From NCBI GenBank assembly GCA_026985515.1, contig JALSQH010000211.1, forward strand, positions 1 to 7,897: a DNA stretch of 7,897 bases, given 5' to 3'. This DNA is from a bacterium. GTDB taxonomy: Bacteria; JALSQH01. Each line of letters starts with the position of its first letter. The first letter of the stretch is position 1. Shown piece after piece: positions 6,590 to 7,897 of the stretch. The translations under genes were made by a program, and so were the position numbers. The notes beneath the pieces were generated by a model. It did not search any database and was not told where the DNA came from. It worked only from the letters and a program-made list of their open reading frames with translations.

Positions 6590-7564
6590 ATGGTTGCAGT
6601 TATTCTGCTCAACTGGAATAACAGCAGAGATACTCTGGAATGCCTGAGATCTCTTATCTCTGACAGGTTTCCTCATAAGAGAATCATTGTTGTTGATAAT
6701 GATTCATCAGCCAGAGATTATGAAAATCTTATTGCTGGAATAAGGGGGATGGGAAACAGTTTTAGGGAAATAAGGGAAGAAGAGATTGAGGAAGTTGATC
6801 CATCCACTCTGGATGATTTTCTTATTGTTGTGAAAAACAGGGAAAACTACGGATTTGCCGGCGGTAACAACAGGGGTATAAAACTTGCCCTGAAATTTAG
6901 AGATGTAAAATATTTATGGCTGTTGAACAACGATACAGTGGTGAAGGATGACACTCTCCTGAATCTTGTAAAGAGAATTGAAAAAGATAACAGAACTGGA
7001 TTCGTTGGGTCAGTACTTCTTTATTTCTCATATCCTGATAAAATTCAGGCAGTTGGGGGCGGAAAGTTTTACCCGTGGTTTGGAAGTGCAAGGTTGATCA
7101 TGAAGGGAAAAAGTGTGCGGGGGAGGAAGTTCAGGGAGTTGAGAGAAGAGGAGGTTTTGAAAAGAATAAACTACATTATGGGTGCCTCACTTATGGTGAG
7201 AAGAGAGGTTATTGAGCAGGCTGGTCTGCTTGATGAGGTTTTTTTTCTATATGGAGAAGAGGTTGACTGGCAGTTAAGAGGGAGGAAGAAAGGCTGGAAA
7301 ACAGGAGTTTCTCTGGATAGTTATGTGTATCATAAAGTCAGTGGCACTGTAAAAAGCAGGAGTTCCCTCTACAGATTTCACATGATGAGAAGCAGTACAA
7401 TTGTGATTCTGAGGCATTATAGTTTTCTCTATCTCGGTTCCGCCCTTATATTTCAACTACTTTATTCTCTTGCAAAAATGGAGGGCATTTCCGGAATAAA
7501 GGATATTTTGAAGGGGTTTGGATCAGGATTAAGGGAATATTTTAAGAATCGAGCCACTTTGTGA
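6590..7564 (+). CDS. Family 2 glycosyltransferase, rhamnosyltransferase-like
   Basis: A 324-residue GT-A fold enzyme of the WbbL/RfbF-like GT2 group. Motifs in order: VILLNWNN (4-11), VVDNDSS with Asp36 and Asp38 for nucleotide binding, ENYGFAGGNNRGI (85-97), WLLNNDT with Asp115 as the DxD-type metal site, GASLMVRREVIEQAGLLDE, and the catalytic-base region GEEVDW (Glu223, Glu224, Asp226). The C-terminus has one hydrophobic stretch (SFLYLGSALIFQLLYSL) that may touch the membrane. Such enzymes move a sugar, often rhamnose, from a nucleotide donor to a growing surface polysaccharide. Odd: an acidic insert of roughly 20 residues (REIREEEIEEVD region, about 55-75) lies between the donor-binding strand and ENYGFAGG. 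The ATG at 6590 has no evident ribosome binding site; a 30-base gap follows the hydrolase stop, so reinitiation after that gene is likely. Confidence 0.93.
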   Translation: MVAVILLNWNNSRDTLECLRSLISDRFPHKRIIVVDNDSSARDYENLIAGIRGMGNSFREIREEEIEEVDPSTLDDFLIVVKNRENYGFAGGNNRGIKLALKFRDVKYLWLLNNDTVVKDDTLLNLVKRIEKDNRTGFVGSVLLYFSYPDKIQAVGGGKFYPWFGSARLIMKGKSVRGRKFRELREEEVLKRINYIMGASLMVRREVIEQAGLLDEVFFLYGEEVDWQLRGRKKGWKTGVSLDSYVYHKVSGTVKSRSSLYRFHMMRSSTIVILRHYSFLYLGSALIFQLLYSLAKMEGISGIKDILKGFGSGLREYFKNRATL

Positions 7565-7772
7565 AATAACACTTGATTGAGGATCCCGGCATAAAATCAG
7601 AAAAAACCTTAGAGGAAAAATCCACGGGGTCCAAAGATTTATGGATGAGATACCGGTTTGAGAAGGGTATGGGGAGTTGGTGATAAGGAGGGTGGATAAC
7701 CCCAACTACTTGACTTTTCCTAAAAATTGTAGTATCAAGAAATTGTGAAATGATTTAAATGGGAGGGTTGAT
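7565..7772. other. Non-coding leader region upstream of the repeat-containing gene
   Basis: This stretch of 208 bases has no gene I can support. It shows an 8-bp potential stem (7581-7588 with 7625-7632, one G-U pair, 36-base loop), a G-rich patch around 7666-7696, and a promoter-like pair at 7710-7738. No clear terminator follows the glycosyltransferase. Confidence 0.6.
7710..7738 (+). promoter_or_regulatory. Predicted promoter of the repeat-containing gene
   Basis: TTGACT (7710-7715) and TATCAA (7733-7738) are 17 bases apart. The -35 is good and the -10 moderate (four of six). A start near 7745 would give a leader of about 28 bases that contains the ribosome binding site GGGAGGG (7761-7767), five bases before the ATG at 7773. 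Confidence 0.5.
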
Positions 7773-7897
7773 ATGAAAAACTTTAAATTTCAATTAGTTA
7801 ACTCTCTTCCTTCCTTCCTTCCTTCCTTCCTTCCTTTTAGCACTTTTTCTTCTATTTAACCCGCTTTTAAATTGGGACCTGCATGCAGGTAAGAAGT
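7773..7897 (+). CDS. Putative phase-variable exported protein, OFF in this copy, cut by window end
   Basis: GGGAGGG (7761-7767) lies five bases before an ATG at 7773. The first codons read MKNFKFQLVNS, then enter seven TTCC repeats, which read as Leu-Pro-Ser-Phe units. In this copy the frame ends at TAA 7857-7859 after 28 codons. One repeat fewer (or two more) would shift reading to the frame starting TTA at 7837, which is open to the window end and reads LALFLLFNPLLNWDLHAGKK. The joined product would have a basic start, a long hydrophobic core and a plausible LHA-GKK cleavage site, like a signal peptide. One repeat more would hit TAG at 7838. The downstream frame has no ATG, GTG or TTG of its own before the window end and has a stop (TAG, 7795) just before the repeat, so it seems to need this start. 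The function of the mature protein is unknown. Confidence 0.6.
7807..7834 (+). repeat. Tetranucleotide tract, (TTCC) x 7
   Basis: Seven uninterrupted TTCC units, with a matching C before and TT after (7806-7836). The unit length is not a multiple of three, so each gain or loss by slipped-strand mispairing changes the reading frame of the gene beginning at 7773. Three units make 12 bases, four codons (Leu-Pro-Ser-Phe). Confidence 0.97.
7877..7890. repeat. 14-base perfect palindrome ACCTGCATGCAGGT
   Basis: The sequence is identical to its reverse complement. It falls within the downstream reading frame of the repeat-containing gene. A palindrome of this length is expected about once in 16 kb by chance, so it may mean nothing; a protein-binding site is possible. 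Confidence 0.5.

Noticed and set aside
7581-7632. 8-bp stem with a 36-base loop in the leader region before the repeat-containing gene, considered as a riboswitch or terminator
   Set aside because: The loop lacks any known riboswitch core, the stem has a G-U pair, and no T-run follows it.
7666-7696. G-rich patch considered as a G-quadruplex
   Set aside because: Only three runs of three or more G are present with uneven loops, too weak to support.

Overview
The window looks like a piece of a bacterial chromosome. Base composition is moderate (about 40% G+C by eye). Several genes have strong GGAGG-type ribosome binding sites, GTG start codons are used, and the proteins are rich in Lys/Glu/Arg and Ile/Val, as is common in thermophiles or deep-branching bacterial lineages. 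I cannot name the organism. No rRNA, tRNA, CRISPR array, phage gene or insertion sequence is visible.

Left part, plus strand (1-1743): the 3' part of cinA (NMN deamidase plus MoaB-like domain, cut by the window edge) overlaps by 28 bases a 2H-phosphoesterase gene of the thpR/ligT family. A 261-base non-coding region (1744-2004) follows. It carries a perfect 10-bp inverted repeat, a 12-base direct repeat 50 bases apart and a promoter-like pair. It leads into a two-gene unit (2005-4052): a 114-residue protein that may be a minimal PD-(D/E)xK nuclease-like domain, and a cstA-type transporter for peptides or pyruvate.

Middle, minus strand (5117 down to 4027): an unrecognised 198-residue protein, perhaps of V4R/DUF2378-like sensor type, is followed by a Mut7-C family protein (PIN-like RNase domain plus zinc ribbon). 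The Mut7-C gene is convergent with cstA and overlaps its last 26 bases.

Right part, plus strand (5213-7897): a divergently transcribed lipoprotein glycoside hydrolase of clan GH-A (GH39/PslG-like) is followed by a GT2 glycosyltransferase. Together they suggest surface polysaccharide making or trimming. After about 200 non-coding bases comes a small gene with a promoter-like pair, a good ribosome binding site and an ATG at 7773. Its 12th codon starts to read through seven perfect TTCC repeats. In the copy given the frame stops after 28 codons. Losing one repeat, or gaining two, would join the start to a downstream frame that is open to the window end and reads as a hydrophobic export signal. 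This is the arrangement of a phase-variable (contingency) gene for an exported protein, here in the OFF state, and it is the most striking thing in the window.
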